A DNA stretch of 64,000 bases from Brevundimonas sp. 357 (GCF_003938605.1 NZ_RHWX01000003.1:124001-188000), one strand, 5' to 3'. Shown: positions 35,166 to 44,383, counted from the stretch's first letter. Translations and numbers: made by a program. The notes: generated from the sequence alone by a model not told the origin.

Positions 35166-35222
35166 AGCGCCGGCCTGTTCGGAAGGCGAGGGCGGGAGGC
35201 TGCGGCTTCCCGCCCTTTTCTT

Positions 35223-36206
35223 TTAGGGCAGCAGCACGACTTTGCCGACGTGGGCGCCCGCTTCCAGGTGCGCATGGGCGGCGGCGGCTTCGGCCAGGGG
35301 GAAGGTCGCCTCGACCTGAGCCTTGACGGCGCCGGACCTGACCCAAGGCCAGGCCGTCGCCTCGACGGCGGCGGCCAGGCGGGCCTTTTCGTCGGCCGGG
35401 CGGCTGCGCAGGGTCGAGCCGGTCAGGATGATCCGCTTCAGCATGATCCGCATCAGATCGACCTCGGCCTTGGCTCCGGTCAGGGTGGCGATCACCACCC
35501 AGCGTCCGCCGGGCTTCAGGGCGTTGAGGTTCAGCTCGGCATAGGCCGCGCCGACCATGTCCAGCACCACGTCGGCGCCGCCCGCCTCCTGGATGGCGGC
35601 GGCCAGATCGTGTTCGGTCGCGTTCAGGCTGACGTCGGCGCCCAGGACGCGGGCGGCCTCGGCCTTGGCGGCGCCGCGCGAGGTGGCGATGACGCGGGCG
35701 CCGGCCGCCTTGGCCATCTGTATGGCCATGACGCCGATGCCGCTGGTGGCGCCGTGGATCAGCAGGGTCTCGCCCGCCTTCAGCCCGCCGCCCTCGAAGA
35801 CGTTGGCGAAGACCGTGAAGGCGGTCTCGGGCAGGGCGGCGGCCTGGGTGAAGTCGAGGCCGTCGGGAATCGGCAGGGCGTGGCGGGCGTCGACCACGGC
35901 GTACTCTGCGTAGCCGCCGCCGCCCAGCAGGGCGCAGACCCGGTCGCCGACGGCCCAGCGCGTCACGCCTTCGCCCACGACGTCGACTTCGCCCGCGACC
36001 TCCAGTCCCAGAATGTCCGAGGCGCCCGGCGGCGGCGGATAGCGCCCCTCGCGCTGAACGATGTCGGGGCGGTTCACGCCGGCCGCCCGCACGCGGATAC
36101 GGATCTCGCCGGGCCCAGGCGCGGGCAGGGGGCGTGTCGCCAGGCGCAGGGCGTCGGCGGGGCCGCGTCCGTTCTCGATCTCTATGGCCTTCATGGCGAC
36201 GGACAT
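35223..36206 (-). CDS. NAD(P)H:quinone oxidoreductase (zinc-independent MDR family)
   Basis: The 327-residue protein is a medium-chain reductase of the quinone oxidoreductase branch: GVNRPDIVQREGRYPPPPGA, LGLEVAGEVDVVGEGVTRW, the nucleotide loop LLIHGATSGIGVMAIQMAKA and the C-terminal LEAGAHVGKVVL. The catalytic and structural zinc Cys of alcohol dehydrogenases are absent. ATG at 36206 follows AAGGGAG; an upstream ATG would add 19 unconserved residues. It is divergent from the DUF1192 gene. The electron acceptor is not known. Confidence 0.92.
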   Translation of the reverse strand: MSVAMKAIEIENGRGPADALRLATRPLPAPGPGEIRIRVRAAGVNRPDIVQREGRYPPPPGASDILGLEVAGEVDVVGEGVTRWAVGDRVCALLGGGGYAEYAVVDARHALPIPDGLDFTQAAALPETAFTVFANVFEGGGLKAGETLLIHGATSGIGVMAIQMAKAAGARVIATSRGAAKAEAARVLGADVSLNATEHDLAAAIQEAGGADVVLDMVGAAYAELNLNALKPGGRWVVIATLTGAKAEVDLMRIMLKRIILTGSTLRSRPADEKARLAAAVEATAWPWVRSGAVKAQVEATFPLAEAAAAHAHLEAGAHVGKVVLLP

Positions 36207-36288
36207 GGCGGCGCTCCCTTGGCTTGCATTCCGGTTCAATGCGGCGTTCACATAGGAGGTCATGCTCGGAATGGCTAAGGAGGCGAGG

Positions 36289-36492
36289 ATGAGTTTCGAA
36301 GATCTGGAGCCCCGGCCGCAGCGCGGCGAGGCCCTCTCCGCTCTGGGGCGCGAAGACCTGGACCTCTACGCCGTGGACGAACTGCAGGAGCGGATCGCCG
36401 CCCTGGAGGCCGAGATCGCGCGATCCCGCGCGGCGATCGACGGCAAGTCCTCGCAGCGCAGCGCGGCCGACGCGCTGTTCAACTTCCGCTGA
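36289..36492 (+). CDS. DUF1192 family small protein
   Basis: The 67-residue protein contains the DUF1192 core DLDLYAVDELQERIAALEAE followed by KSSQRSAADALF. It is a short acidic-to-coiled-coil protein found only in alphaproteobacteria; its function is unknown. ATG at 36289 follows AAGGAGG with 5-nt spacing; in-frame ATGs at 36262 and 36271 are possible. It lies upstream of rcdA on the same strand. Confidence 0.87.
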   Translation: MSFEDLEPRPQRGEALSALGREDLDLYAVDELQERIAALEAEIARSRAAIDGKSSQRSAADALFNFR

Positions 36493-36598
36493 GGGGCGGA
36501 CGGTTGGGGACGGTTTCGACGGCCCTCTCCCGCAGAATCAGCTTCCGTGGCATGACGATTGCACCCAGCGGATGCATGAGATGCATGGATAGACGCCC

Positions 36599-37105
36599 GT
36601 GACAGCCATCGAAGCCGATCTGACCCCGGCGCGCCTCGCCGGCGCCGAAGTGCTGGACTTCGCACGCTCGGAGCTGTTCGAGCGCACCTTCCGCGAAGGC
36701 ATGGAACTGGTCGAGGAGACCGCCGCCTATCTGGATGGCGACGGACGGCAGGATTCCCGCCTGCTGTCGCGCGCAGCCGCCCTGTCCTATGCGGGCGAGA
36801 GTATGAAGCTGACCACGCGGCTGATGCAGATCGCCTCGTGGCTGCTGGTCCAGCGCGCCGTGCGCGAGCAGGACATGAGCGCCGAGGCGGCGGGCGACCC
36901 CCGCTATCGCCTGGCCGATCGCCGCATGGACGCCGAGCCGCGTCGCGGCGACCTGCCGATCGCCCTGATCGAATACGCCGTGCGGGCGGAGAAGCTGTAC
37001 GACCGTGTGCTGCATCTGGACCGCCAGATGTATGTCGAGCCCGCCGAGGCGCCCGCCAACCCCGTCCTGAACCAGATGGACCTGCTGCGCGCCGCTTTCG
37101 GCTGA
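36599..37105 (+). CDS. rcdA: RcdA, DUF1465 protease adaptor for CtrA degradation
   Basis: The 168-residue helical protein matches the DUF1465 family: FARSELFERTFREGMELVEE, LSRAAALSYAGESMKLTTRL, MQIASWLLVQRAVREQDMS and a flexible C-terminal tail. In Caulobacter RcdA is a ClpXP adaptor that, with CpdR and PopA, delivers CtrA and other substrates for timed proteolysis at the cell pole. The initiator is GTG with no strong ribosome-binding site. The preceding gene (DUF1192) is 106 bp upstream. Confidence 0.88.
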   Translation: MTAIEADLTPARLAGAEVLDFARSELFERTFREGMELVEETAAYLDGDGRQDSRLLSRAAALSYAGESMKLTTRLMQIASWLLVQRAVREQDMSAEAAGDPRYRLADRRMDAEPRRGDLPIALIEYAVRAEKLYDRVLHLDRQMYVEPAEAPANPVLNQMDLLRAAFG

Positions 37106-37148
37106 GTTTCTCCTCCCCATGAAAGCGGGGAGGAGAAGGCAGGGCGTC

Positions 37149-38705
37149 TTACGGCGTCACTTCATCCGGATCGATCGGCGCGTCGGCGATGACCTGGGGC
37201 AGGTTGACGGCGATGCCCAGGGCGTCGGCCAGCTTGGCGTCGCGCTTATAGACGTCCTCACGGAAGGCGACGCGGCCCTGACCGTCGACGAAGGCGGTCC
37301 AGTACAGCAGGCGCACGCCGATGTTGCGACCGGTGGTCACGCGCTTGGTCTCGCCGCTGGCCTGGGCCGTGTCGAACAGGGCCAGACGCTCGGGATCGGG
37401 CGACAGCAGCAGACGGGCGAAGCCGATGGCGTCCTGCACCCGCACGCAGCCGTGGCTGCGCTGGCGCACCGACAGGTTGAAGGCGTGCTTGGCCGGGGTG
37501 TCGTGCAGGAAGATGGCGTAGCTGTCCTGCAGCTCGAACTTCACATTGCCCAGCGATGACTTCGGACCGGCGCGTTGCACCACCCAGCCGTCGGCGTTGA
37601 CGTACATGTCGTTCGCGGCCAGGTAGCCGGGGCCCTTGGGCAGGATTTCGCGACGCGCGATGCCCATGGGCACGGTCCACGGCGGGTTGGCCACGACCGA
37701 GGCGAAGGGCTTTTCAAGGCTGGGGGTCTGGTTGGCGGCGGTGCCGACGACCACGCGGTTGGAGTGAACAGGCTTGCCGTCCTTCCAGTAGACCATGATG
37801 GCGGCGGCGGTATTGACCTCGATCCGCTCGGGATTCAGGTCGCGCTTCAGCCAGCGACGGCGCTCCAGGTTCAGGGCGATCTGACGGGCGCGATCCTCGG
37901 CGGTGGCGGTCAGCGAGCGCTGGGTGGCGCCGCCGATGCGGCCGTCGGCGCCCAGGCCGTGGCGGGTCTGGAAGCTGCGGACCGCCTGCTCGAGGTCCGG
38001 GCCGTAGGACAGGTTGCCCTTCAGTCGTTCGGCGGCGGCGGCGCTCAGGTCGCCTTCAGCGGCCAGGCGGGCGGTCAGGGCCGGGATGCGCGGGTCGCTG
38101 GTCCCCGGCTCGATGGTGCCGCCGATACGGAAGGCGGGCCAGCCGCCCTGGCGGGCGATGCGGCGATAGCGGGCGTAACCGGCCGACAGATTGGTGTAGC
38201 CCAGGTCCGTCGGGGGCAGGGCGTCGAACCACTGGCTCAGCTTGTTGGCGGCCACGGCGTCGACCAGGCCGCGCGGCAGGTCGACGCTGTTCTTCTGCAT
38301 CTCCCACAGCTCTTCGACCGTCTCGGGCCGGACGCGGCCCTCGCTCAGCACCCTGGCGTAGGCCAGGGCGGCGGCGGTGGTGCGGATTTCAGCCGTCTCG
38401 CGGTCGGCGGCCAGGCCGACGAAGTCGAAGAAGTCCCCGGCGGGCAGGCCGTGGCGCTCGGCCCCGGCGGCGACCTCCTGCAGCAGGCGAAGGCGGTCAG
38501 CGGTCCAGATCGGCTTGCCGCCGGTCAGTTGATAGACGGCGCGGACATCGGCCTGCTGGGCCGCGGGCAGGCGACCGGCCTGGGCGTCGAAGCCGGCGAT
38601 GAAGATCTGAGGGTCCGTGGTGCGCGTCTGGGCCAGCGCCCCGTTCGCGGCTGCCAGCGTCAGGCTCGTCGTGGCGACGCCAAGGCCCAATTCCCGTCGG
38701 TTCAT
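37149..38705 (-). CDS. L,D-transpeptidase with peptidoglycan-binding domain (YcbB/LdtD-like)
   Basis: The 518-residue protein has a Tat-like or Sec signal (MNRRELGLGVATTSLTLAAA), an N-terminal scaffold domain, a peptidoglycan-binding repeat (LEQAVRSFQTRHGLGADGRIGG) and a C-terminal YkuD catalytic domain. The active site is complete: HDTPAKHAFN and SHGCVRV with the nucleophilic Cys near residue 417. This is the YcbB type, which makes 3-3 cross-links in periplasmic peptidoglycan and can bypass beta-lactams. ATG at 38705 begins right at the signal peptide. Confidence 0.93.
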   Translation of the reverse strand: MNRRELGLGVATTSLTLAAANGALAQTRTTDPQIFIAGFDAQAGRLPAAQQADVRAVYQLTGGKPIWTADRLRLLQEVAAGAERHGLPAGDFFDFVGLAADRETAEIRTTAAALAYARVLSEGRVRPETVEELWEMQKNSVDLPRGLVDAVAANKLSQWFDALPPTDLGYTNLSAGYARYRRIARQGGWPAFRIGGTIEPGTSDPRIPALTARLAAEGDLSAAAAERLKGNLSYGPDLEQAVRSFQTRHGLGADGRIGGATQRSLTATAEDRARQIALNLERRRWLKRDLNPERIEVNTAAAIMVYWKDGKPVHSNRVVVGTAANQTPSLEKPFASVVANPPWTVPMGIARREILPKGPGYLAANDMYVNADGWVVQRAGPKSSLGNVKFELQDSYAIFLHDTPAKHAFNLSVRQRSHGCVRVQDAIGFARLLLSPDPERLALFDTAQASGETKRVTTGRNIGVRLLYWTAFVDGQGRVAFREDVYKRDAKLADALGIAVNLPQVIADAPIDPDEVTP

Positions 38706-38803
38706 CGTCTGTAACTCTTGTGGTCCGATATCGGCCCGGACCCAACGTCCACGCCCCGAGTAATCGAACGCGCCCATGTTAACGGTGTTCCGGGCAACAA
38801 AAA

Positions 38804-38830
38804 AGCGCCGGTCCTGGGACCGGCGCTTTT
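38804..38830 (-). terminator. Rho-independent terminator of rpmE
   Basis: A perfect 11-bp stem AGCGCCGGTCC/GGACCGGCGCT with a 2-nt apex lies 29 bp past the rpmE stop. On the minus strand it is followed by TTTTTTGTTGCC. Confidence 0.92.
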
Positions 38831-38858
38831 GTGGCGAACTTGTCGCACCAAGCGTGAC

Positions 38859-39083
38859 TTACTTCTTGATGAAGCCGCCGAACTTGTTGTTGAAGCGCGA
38901 GACGCGGCCGCCGCGGTCCATCAGGTGCTGGTTGCCGCCGGTCCAGGCCGGGTGAGACGTCGGATCGATGTCCAGGTTCAGCGTGGCGCCTTCCTTCCCG
39001 TAGGTCGAACGGGTCTGGTAGGTGGTGCCGTCGGTCATCACAACAGTGATGAAGTGGTAGTCGGGGTGCGTGTCCGCTTTCAT
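38859..39083 (-). CDS. rpmE: Large ribosomal subunit protein bL31
   Basis: The 74-residue protein is L31 of the alphaproteobacterial type: [59 protein letters not shown]. The zinc-binding Cys pairs of the C+ form are absent, as is usual in this class. ATG at 39083 begins the conserved N-terminus; upstream codons are not conserved. It has its own terminator and is divergent from the ABC exporter gene. Confidence 0.96.
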   Translation of the reverse strand: MKADTHPDYHFITVVMTDGTTYQTRSTYGKEGATLNLDIDPTSHPAWTGGNQHLMDRGGRVSRFNNKFGGFIKK

Positions 39084-39215
39084 CGATCTTGTCCGTCTCT
39101 GCGCGACGACGATGCCGACCGTCACTGCGCGTAAATAGAGAATCCCGCCGCAGAGCGCGACGGGAGCGAGGGGCGGCGTTTACACCGGGGGGCGTTCCGG
39201 GGCAAGAGCGCGACC

Positions 39216-41060
39216 ATGACCCAAGCTGAACCTCAACGTCATTCCCAGCCGACCGGCCGCCCCGGCGCCGGCGCCGTTCTGGCCGAACAGATGGACGAGG
39301 CGGGCGGCAAGCGCGCCAAGAGCCGCAACATCCGCCCCCTGGGACGGCTGCTGCCCTTCCTGGGGCGGCACAAGATGGACGCGGCCATTGCCACGGTCTG
39401 GCTGATCGGATCGACGGTCGCCTCCTTGGCGCTGACGGCGACGGCGCGCGGCGCCATCGACCAGGGGTTCGAGAACGGCGGCGCCAATATCGACAAGTGG
39501 TTCCTGATCCTGGGCCTCAACGCCGTGATCCTGGGGCTGGCTACGGCGCTGCGCTATTTCTACGTCACCAAGACGGGCGAGCGGATGATCGCCGATCTGC
39601 GCACGGCGCTGTTCCAGCGCATCCTGACGCTGGACCCGGTCTTCTTCGCCCATATGCGCACGGGCGAGGTGCTGTCGCGCCTGACCACGGACATCCAGTT
39701 GGTGGATACGCTGCTGACCACTTCTATCAGCTATGCGCTGCGCAACTTCCTGACCCTGATCGGCGGGGTGATCCTGCTGTTCTTCGTCAGTCCCAAGTTG
39801 ACGGGGTTTGTGCTGCTGATCGTGCCGGTGCTGATCGTGCCCCTGTTCCTGTTCGGCCGGGTGGTGCGCCGCCTGACGGTGCAGTCGCAGGACACATTCG
39901 CCGGGGCAGTGGGCTTTGCGGGCGAAAGCGTCGACGCCATCGAGACGGTGCAGGCCTTCGGTCGTGAAAAGAGCGCCATCGGCCGCTTCGGCGCGGCGGT
40001 GGAGGAGGCGTTCGGCGTCTCGCTGAAGCGGATGCGGGCGCGCGGCGTGATGACGGCCATGATCATCATGGTGATGTTCGGCGGCGTGACCCTGGTGCTG
40101 TGGCTGGGGGCGCAGGACGTGATCGCCGGGACCATGACGCCGGGCGCCCTGCTGCAATTCGTGCTGCTGTCGGTGTTCGCGGCGGGCGCGGTCGGCGCCT
40201 TGGGCGAAAGCTGGGGCGACGTCCAGAAGGCCGCCGGGGCCATGGAGCGGATCGACGAACTGATGCGGGCGACCCCCGCCATCGCCCCGCCCGCCAGCCC
40301 GGTCGCCCTGCCTCAGCCGCCGCGCGGCGAGGTGTCGATGTCGGCGGTGGACTTCGCCTATCCGGGCCGCCCCGACCTGCCGGCGCTGAAGGGCTTCAGC
40401 CTGACCGTGCGGCCGGGCGAGACGGTGGCTCTGGTCGGGCCGTCGGGGGCGGGCAAGTCGACGGTCTTCCGCTTGCTGCTGCGCTTCTATGACCCGCAGT
40501 CGGGCCTGGTGTCGGTGGACGGCGTGGACGTGCGCGCGGCCGATCCGGTCGATGTGCGCAACCGCTTCGCCTGGGTGTCGCAGGAGGCGCCGCTGTTCTC
40601 GGGCTCGGCGCTGGAGAATATCCGCTTCGGCCGCGAGGCCGCGACGCTGGACGAAGCCCGCGCGGTCGCCGCCGAGGCGCAGGCGCTGGGCTTCATCGAC
40701 GCCCTGCCGGAAGGTTTCGACACGCCTCTGGGCGAGCGCGGCAAGAGCCTGTCGGGCGGCCAGCGTCAGCGTCTGGCCATCGCGCGGGCCTTGGTGCGCG
40801 AGGCGCCGATCCTGCTGCTGGACGAGGCGACCAGCGCGCTCGACGCCGAGAACGAGCGTCTGGTGCAGGCCGCGCTGGATCAGGCGATGGAGGCGCGCAC
40901 CACCCTGGTCATCGCCCACCGCCTGGCGACCGTGCTGCGCGCCGACCGCATCGTGGTGATGGACGGCGGCCAGGTGGTCGAGGAAGGCACGCACGCCGAA
41001 CTCTCGGCCAAGGGCGGGCTGTATGCGCGTCTGGCGAAGCTGCAGTTTCAGGGGACGTGA
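39216..41060 (+). CDS. ABC exporter, fused membrane and ATPase domains (MsbA-like)
   Basis: The 614-residue half-transporter has six membrane helices (about residues 55-330) and a C-terminal ATPase with Walker A GPSGAGKST, Q-loop QEAPLF, signature LSGGQRQRLA, Walker B ILLLDEATSALD and His in IAHRLAT. The family includes lipid A flippase MsbA and drug exporters. The 45-residue N-terminal tail is hydrophilic and variable. It stands alone, without lipid A genes, so a drug or lipid export role is open. Confidence 0.92.
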   Translation: MTQAEPQRHSQPTGRPGAGAVLAEQMDEAGGKRAKSRNIRPLGRLLPFLGRHKMDAAIATVWLIGSTVASLALTATARGAIDQGFENGGANIDKWFLILGLNAVILGLATALRYFYVTKTGERMIADLRTALFQRILTLDPVFFAHMRTGEVLSRLTTDIQLVDTLLTTSISYALRNFLTLIGGVILLFFVSPKLTGFVLLIVPVLIVPLFLFGRVVRRLTVQSQDTFAGAVGFAGESVDAIETVQAFGREKSAIGRFGAAVEEAFGVSLKRMRARGVMTAMIIMVMFGGVTLVLWLGAQDVIAGTMTPGALLQFVLLSVFAAGAVGALGESWGDVQKAAGAMERIDELMRATPAIAPPASPVALPQPPRGEVSMSAVDFAYPGRPDLPALKGFSLTVRPGETVALVGPSGAGKSTVFRLLLRFYDPQSGLVSVDGVDVRAADPVDVRNRFAWVSQEAPLFSGSALENIRFGREAATLDEARAVAAEAQALGFIDALPEGFDTPLGERGKSLSGGQRQRLAIARALVREAPILLLDEATSALDAENERLVQAALDQAMEARTTLVIAHRLATVLRADRIVVMDGGQVVEEGTHAELSAKGGLYARLAKLQFQGT

Positions 41061-41066
41061 CGCCAA

Positions 41067-41087
41067 CCCTCTCCCATCGGGAGAGGG
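41067..41087. repeat. Short perfect palindromic repeat, copy A
   Basis: A 21-bp element with arms CCCTCTCCC and GGGAGAGGG around ATC lies between the convergent ABC exporter and phosphodiesterase genes. An identical copy is at 42175, about 1.1 kb away, and a variant at 20152. It may act as a bidirectional terminator although no T-run follows. Confidence 0.85.
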
Positions 41088-41088
41088 G

Positions 41089-42129
41089 CTAGCGTGCGTT
41101 GACGGCGCTGGCGGGAAAATCGCTGAACACGGCGTCGACGCCCAGCGCGTAGACGGCTTTCAGCCAGCCTGCCAGATCGCCGTGGTCGGCCGGTGCTTCG
41201 CCGATACGGTATTGGGCGGGCAGGAAAAGGTTCTCCGCTCGGAAGGTCCAGACCACGACCTTCAAGCCGGCCGCATGGGCGTCCTTCGTCAGGGGCGACA
41301 CCTCCAGCGCACGGCCCGCATCGTCGCGGGGAACGACCATCAAATCCTGCACCCCGACCGCCTCGGCGTAGCGGGCGATCTCCGCGAGGCCCTGTGCCGT
41401 CGCCATTTCGGCATAGGTCGCGCCGGGCCGGTCGGCGGGGCCGCCGCCCGCCTGCATCAGTTGCAGCAGCGGCGCGTCGATGCGCGCCTTCAACCGCTCC
41501 AGCGTCCCGACCTCGAAGCACTGAATCAGGATGGGGGCGTCGGCGCCGGTCAGGTCGTGGCGCTCCAGCGCGGCGACGAAGGCGTCCTCCATCGGCAGGC
41601 CGAGGGCGGCGAAATGGCTGGGGTGTTTCAGTTCGGGCGCGACGCCGATGACGCGGCCGGTGCGGGCGCTGGCCTCACGCGCGATCTCGACCACGTCGTC
41701 GAAGGTCAGGATCGGCTCCTGACCGTCATAGGCGGCCGAGGCGGGGCGCAGGGCGGGCAGGCGCTCGCGGGCGCGCAGGGTCTTTAACTCGGCCAGGGTG
41801 AAGTCTTCGGTGAACCAGCCGGTGATGGGAACGCCGTCCACGTCGCGGGTGGTGCGGCGCGCAGCGAACTCCGGACGGTCGGCGACGTTGGTGGTCTCGC
41901 TGATCTCGTTCTCGTGGCGGACGACCAGATGGCCGTCGCGGGTCATGACCAGATCCGGTTCGATGAAGTCCGCGCCCTGTTCGATGGCCAGATCATAGGC
42001 GGCGCGGGTGTGCTCAGGGCGCTCGCCCGAGGCGCCGCGATGGGCGATGACGGTCGGCTTGGCGGAGGGAGCGGGCATGGCCGGTTGGCTCGACGACAGG
42101 AGGACTGCGGTCAGGATGGCGGCGATCAT
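41089..42129 (-). CDS. Glycerophosphodiester phosphodiesterase (GlpQ-like, periplasmic)
   Basis: The 346-residue protein has a short signal peptide (MIAAILTAVLLSSSQPAMP). The GDPD domain begins with the catalytic AHRGASGERPEHT and QGADFIEPDLVMTRDGHLVV, and continues with PILTFDDVVEIA, IGVAPELKHP and the late VWTFRAENLFL. It should hydrolyse glycerophosphodiesters to glycerol-3-phosphate and an alcohol in the periplasm. The active-site His pair and Glu are in place. A short palindromic repeat follows its stop codon. Confidence 0.93.
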   Translation of the reverse strand: MIAAILTAVLLSSSQPAMPAPSAKPTVIAHRGASGERPEHTRAAYDLAIEQGADFIEPDLVMTRDGHLVVRHENEISETTNVADRPEFAARRTTRDVDGVPITGWFTEDFTLAELKTLRARERLPALRPASAAYDGQEPILTFDDVVEIAREASARTGRVIGVAPELKHPSHFAALGLPMEDAFVAALERHDLTGADAPILIQCFEVGTLERLKARIDAPLLQLMQAGGGPADRPGATYAEMATAQGLAEIARYAEAVGVQDLMVVPRDDAGRALEVSPLTKDAHAAGLKVVVWTFRAENLFLPAQYRIGEAPADHGDLAGWLKAVYALGVDAVFSDFPASAVNAR

Positions 42130-42174
42130 GCGCGAAGGGTAGGGGGCGGACGTGACAGGCGCGTGATCACGCGA

Positions 42175-42195
42175 CCCTCTCCCATCGGGAGAGGG
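42175..42195. repeat. Short perfect palindromic repeat, copy B
   Basis: This 21-bp element is identical to the one at 41067-41087 (arms CCCTCTCCC and GGGAGAGGG around ATC). It lies 9 bp beyond the stop of the inositol monophosphatase gene and upstream of the phosphodiesterase gene, both on the minus strand. It may terminate the upstream transcript. Confidence 0.85.
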
Positions 42196-42204
42196 TTGTA
42201 TGTC

Positions 42205-43011
42205 TTACGCCTCGCGCAGGATCTTGCGCAGCTTGGCCTGGATTTCCGGGTTGCCGGCGACGATCTGCTTGCCGCTCATGGGGTCGCCGTCCTGATCGAT
42301 GGTGGTGACGACGCCGCCGGCCTCGGTGACCAGCAGGATGCCTGCCGCCACGTCCCACGGTTGCAGGTTGCGCTCGAAATAGGCGTCGTAGCGGCCTGCG
42401 GCGACCCAGGCGAAGTCCAGCGAGGCCGCGCCCAGGCGACGGATGCCTGCGACCCGCTGGCCGACGGCGTGGATGTCCTTGATGGCCTGGCCGTGGCCGG
42501 TCTTGCCGATGAAGGGCAGGCCCGTGGCGATCAGGCACTCGGCCATGTCGGCGCGTCCGGCGATGCGGATGCGGGTGTCGTTCAGGTAGCAGCCCTTGCC
42601 CTTTTCGGCCCAGAACATCTCGTTCATGACCGGGTTGTAGGTGACGCAGGCCACGATCTCGGACGTGCCGTCGGGATGCTTGCGCTCCAGGCCCACCGTG
42701 ATGGCGAAGTGGGGCATGGCGTGCATGAAGTTGGTGGTGCCGTCGATCGGATCGACGATCCAGGTGTGGGTCTTGTCGGTGCCCTCGACCATGCCGCGCT
42801 CTTCGCCCAGGAAGCCGTAGCCGGGGCGGGCCTTCAGCAGCAGTTCGAACAGGGTCTGCTCGGCCTTGACGTCGGCGGCGGTGACGAAGTCCCCGGGGCC
42901 CTTGCGGGACACCTGCAACTGGGACACCTCGCCGAAATCCCGGAGCATCGGGCGGGCGGTCTTGCGGACGGCGTCCATCATGACCTGGAGCAGGGCGGAA
43001 GCGAGGGCCAT
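42205..43011 (-). CDS. Inositol monophosphatase family protein (SuhB-like)
   Basis: The 268-residue protein has the complete inositol monophosphatase motifs: GFLGEERG for the first metal ligands, WIVDPIDGTTNFMHAMPHFA, and the C-terminal RNLQPWDVAAGILLVTEAGG. It hydrolyses inositol phosphates or related sugar phosphates with magnesium; SuhB also affects rRNA transcription in E. coli, which is not implied here. ATG at 43011 follows AGGAGA; an upstream in-frame codon at 43041 would add 10 residues. Confidence 0.93.
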   Translation of the reverse strand: MALASALLQVMMDAVRKTARPMLRDFGEVSQLQVSRKGPGDFVTAADVKAEQTLFELLLKARPGYGFLGEERGMVEGTDKTHTWIVDPIDGTTNFMHAMPHFAITVGLERKHPDGTSEIVACVTYNPVMNEMFWAEKGKGCYLNDTRIRIAGRADMAECLIATGLPFIGKTGHGQAIKDIHAVGQRVAGIRRLGAASLDFAWVAAGRYDAYFERNLQPWDVAAGILLVTEAGGVVTTIDQDGDPMSGKQIVAGNPEIQAKLRKILREA

Positions 43012-43074
43012 AGGCGGTTCTCCTGATCCGTCGATCCTCAAAAGCCTGCGGCCCGGATGGACGGAGAAGCAAAA

Positions 43075-43097
43075 GGGGCGCGGACCATCCGCGCCCC
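43075..43097 (-). terminator. Rho-independent terminator of efp
   Basis: A perfect 10-bp stem GGGGCGCGGA/TCCGCGCCCC with loop CCA is followed on the minus strand by TTTTGC. It lies 47 bp past the efp stop codon. Between them (about 43112-43138) is a half copy of the long inverted-repeat family (GGCCGGGAATGACGG). Confidence 0.88.
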
Positions 43098-43143
43098 TGT
43101 AGTCTTTACAGCGCCCGGCCTTGGCCGGGAATGACGGCGTTTG

Positions 43144-43710
43144 TTAGTCCGCGCGGCGGACGTATTCGCCGGTCGAGGTGTCGACGATAATCTTCTCGCC
43201 CGTCGACATGAAGGGGGGGATCATGACGCGGATGCCGTTCGAGGCCTTGGCGGGCTTGTAGGACGACGAGGCGGTCTGGCCCTTCACGGTCGGCTCGGTC
43301 TCGACGACTTCCAGAACGACCTGTTCCGGCAGTTCCAGGCCGATCGGACGCTCTTCGTGCGATTCAATAACGACCTTCATGCCTTCCTGCAGGTAGGGGA
43401 TGCGGTCTTCGCCGACCCAGCCCTTTTGCAGTTCGATCTGCTCATAGGACTCGTCGTCCATGAAGACGAGGGTTTCGCCGTTGTCGAACAGATAGGAGTA
43501 GTCGCGCTGTTCCAGCGTGACGCGCTCGACCTTGTCTTCCGAGCGGAAGCGTTCGTTCAGCTTGTTGCCGGTTTCGAGGTTCTTGGCCTCGACGTTGGCG
43601 AAGGCGCCGCCCTTGCCGGGCTTGACGTGGCTGGCCTTGGTGACGACCCACAGGCCGCCGTTGTGTTGCAGGACCATGCCGGGCTTGATGGTGTTGGCGT
43701 TGATTTTCAT
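43144..43710 (-). CDS. efp: Translation elongation factor P
   Basis: EF-P rescues ribosomes stalled at polyproline. The 188-residue protein has all three beta-barrel domains and the N-terminal [14 protein letters not shown]. The modified-loop residue is Lys33 in [10 protein letters not shown], equivalent to E. coli Lys34, so beta-lysylation by EpmA/EpmB-type enzymes or an unmodified state is possible; those enzymes are not in the window. C-terminal [20 protein letters not shown] is the usual signature. ATG at 43710 was chosen over an upstream GTG or ATG that would add 21 unconserved residues. Confidence 0.96.
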   Translation of the reverse strand: MKINANTIKPGMVLQHNGGLWVVTKASHVKPGKGGAFANVEAKNLETGNKLNERFRSEDKVERVTLEQRDYSYLFDNGETLVFMDDESYEQIELQKGWVGEDRIPYLQEGMKVVIESHEERPIGLELPEQVVLEVVETEPTVKGQTASSSYKPAKASNGIRVMIPPFMSTGEKIIVDTSTGEYVRRAD

Positions 43711-43837
43711 GAGAACCGTAGGGCTCGTTGCTGGGGGGCGGCAGGCGCCGACCGCCAGGGCGTGGCGCGCCAAATCGCGGCGAGCCCTAGAGGATCAAGC
43801 GAAAAAGGGCAATGGCGCTGCTCGGCGACCCGCGGAT

Positions 43838-44383
43838 TCAGGCGGCGTCGTCCAGGCCGCGTTCCGCCTGATTAGCCAGGCGCACCCCCATGCCCGTTGG
43901 GGCTGCCAGCTTGCCTGCGCCGGGATCCAGCTTGCGCGCCTCATGGGCGAAGGCGGCGGCCAGACCGGCTGAGGACATGGCGGCCAGAATCTGGGTCCAG
44001 CGTCCAGTAGGCCGCGCCGCCAGCCAGACGGCGTTGACCGCCTGGGCGACAGCCCACAGACCCATTGCAGTGTTGCGGCCGGGACGGGCGGGGGCGTTCC
44101 ACACGCGCAGGGCCGACAGGGTGGTGGCCGAGAAGACGGCGGGCAGGATCAGACTGAACGGTCCGCGCGGCCGCTCGGTGATCGGACCCTCGCGTTTTCG
44201 GGCGCCGGTCAGGCCGCGTGTCTGCGGGGGAACGGCGCGGGTCGCCACAGCCGTCGCCGCCAGGGCGAAGCCGACGGTCAGCGCGGCGCCCAGGGCGACG
44301 TGCCGCCAGTCGCGGCCTTCGGCGTTGAGAAAATCCGCTGCGTGGTCGCGGGCGGCGTCGAGGGCGTCGTCCATGCTGCTCAT
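43838..44383 (-). CDS. Four-helix membrane protein of unknown function
   Basis: The 181-residue protein has an acidic N-terminus (MSSMDDALDAARDHAADF) and four predicted membrane helices at about residues 28-48, 75-93, 104-122 and 127-146. Features such as ALRVWNAPARPG, MGLWAVAQAVNAVWLA and the final APTGMGVRLANQAERGL faintly recall the TspO family, but the diagnostic TspO tryptophans and prolines are not all present. No assignment is made. It lies downstream of bfr on the same strand, separated by a strong hairpin. Confidence 0.65.
   Translation of the reverse strand: MSSMDDALDAARDHAADFLNAEGRDWRHVALGAALTVGFALAATAVATRAVPPQTRGLTGARKREGPITERPRGPFSLILPAVFSATTLSALRVWNAPARPGRNTAMGLWAVAQAVNAVWLAARPTGRWTQILAAMSSAGLAAAFAHEARKLDPGAGKLAAPTGMGVRLANQAERGLDDAA

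Noticed and set aside
39180..41066. A 628-codon minus-strand frame opposite the ABC exporter
   Set aside because: The plus strand has all ABC motifs. The antisense product is Gln/His/Arg-rich low complexity.
43838..44383. Assignment of the four-helix membrane protein to the TspO family
   Set aside because: Only weak resemblance in the last two helices; the family's characteristic Trp/Pro pattern is not complete.
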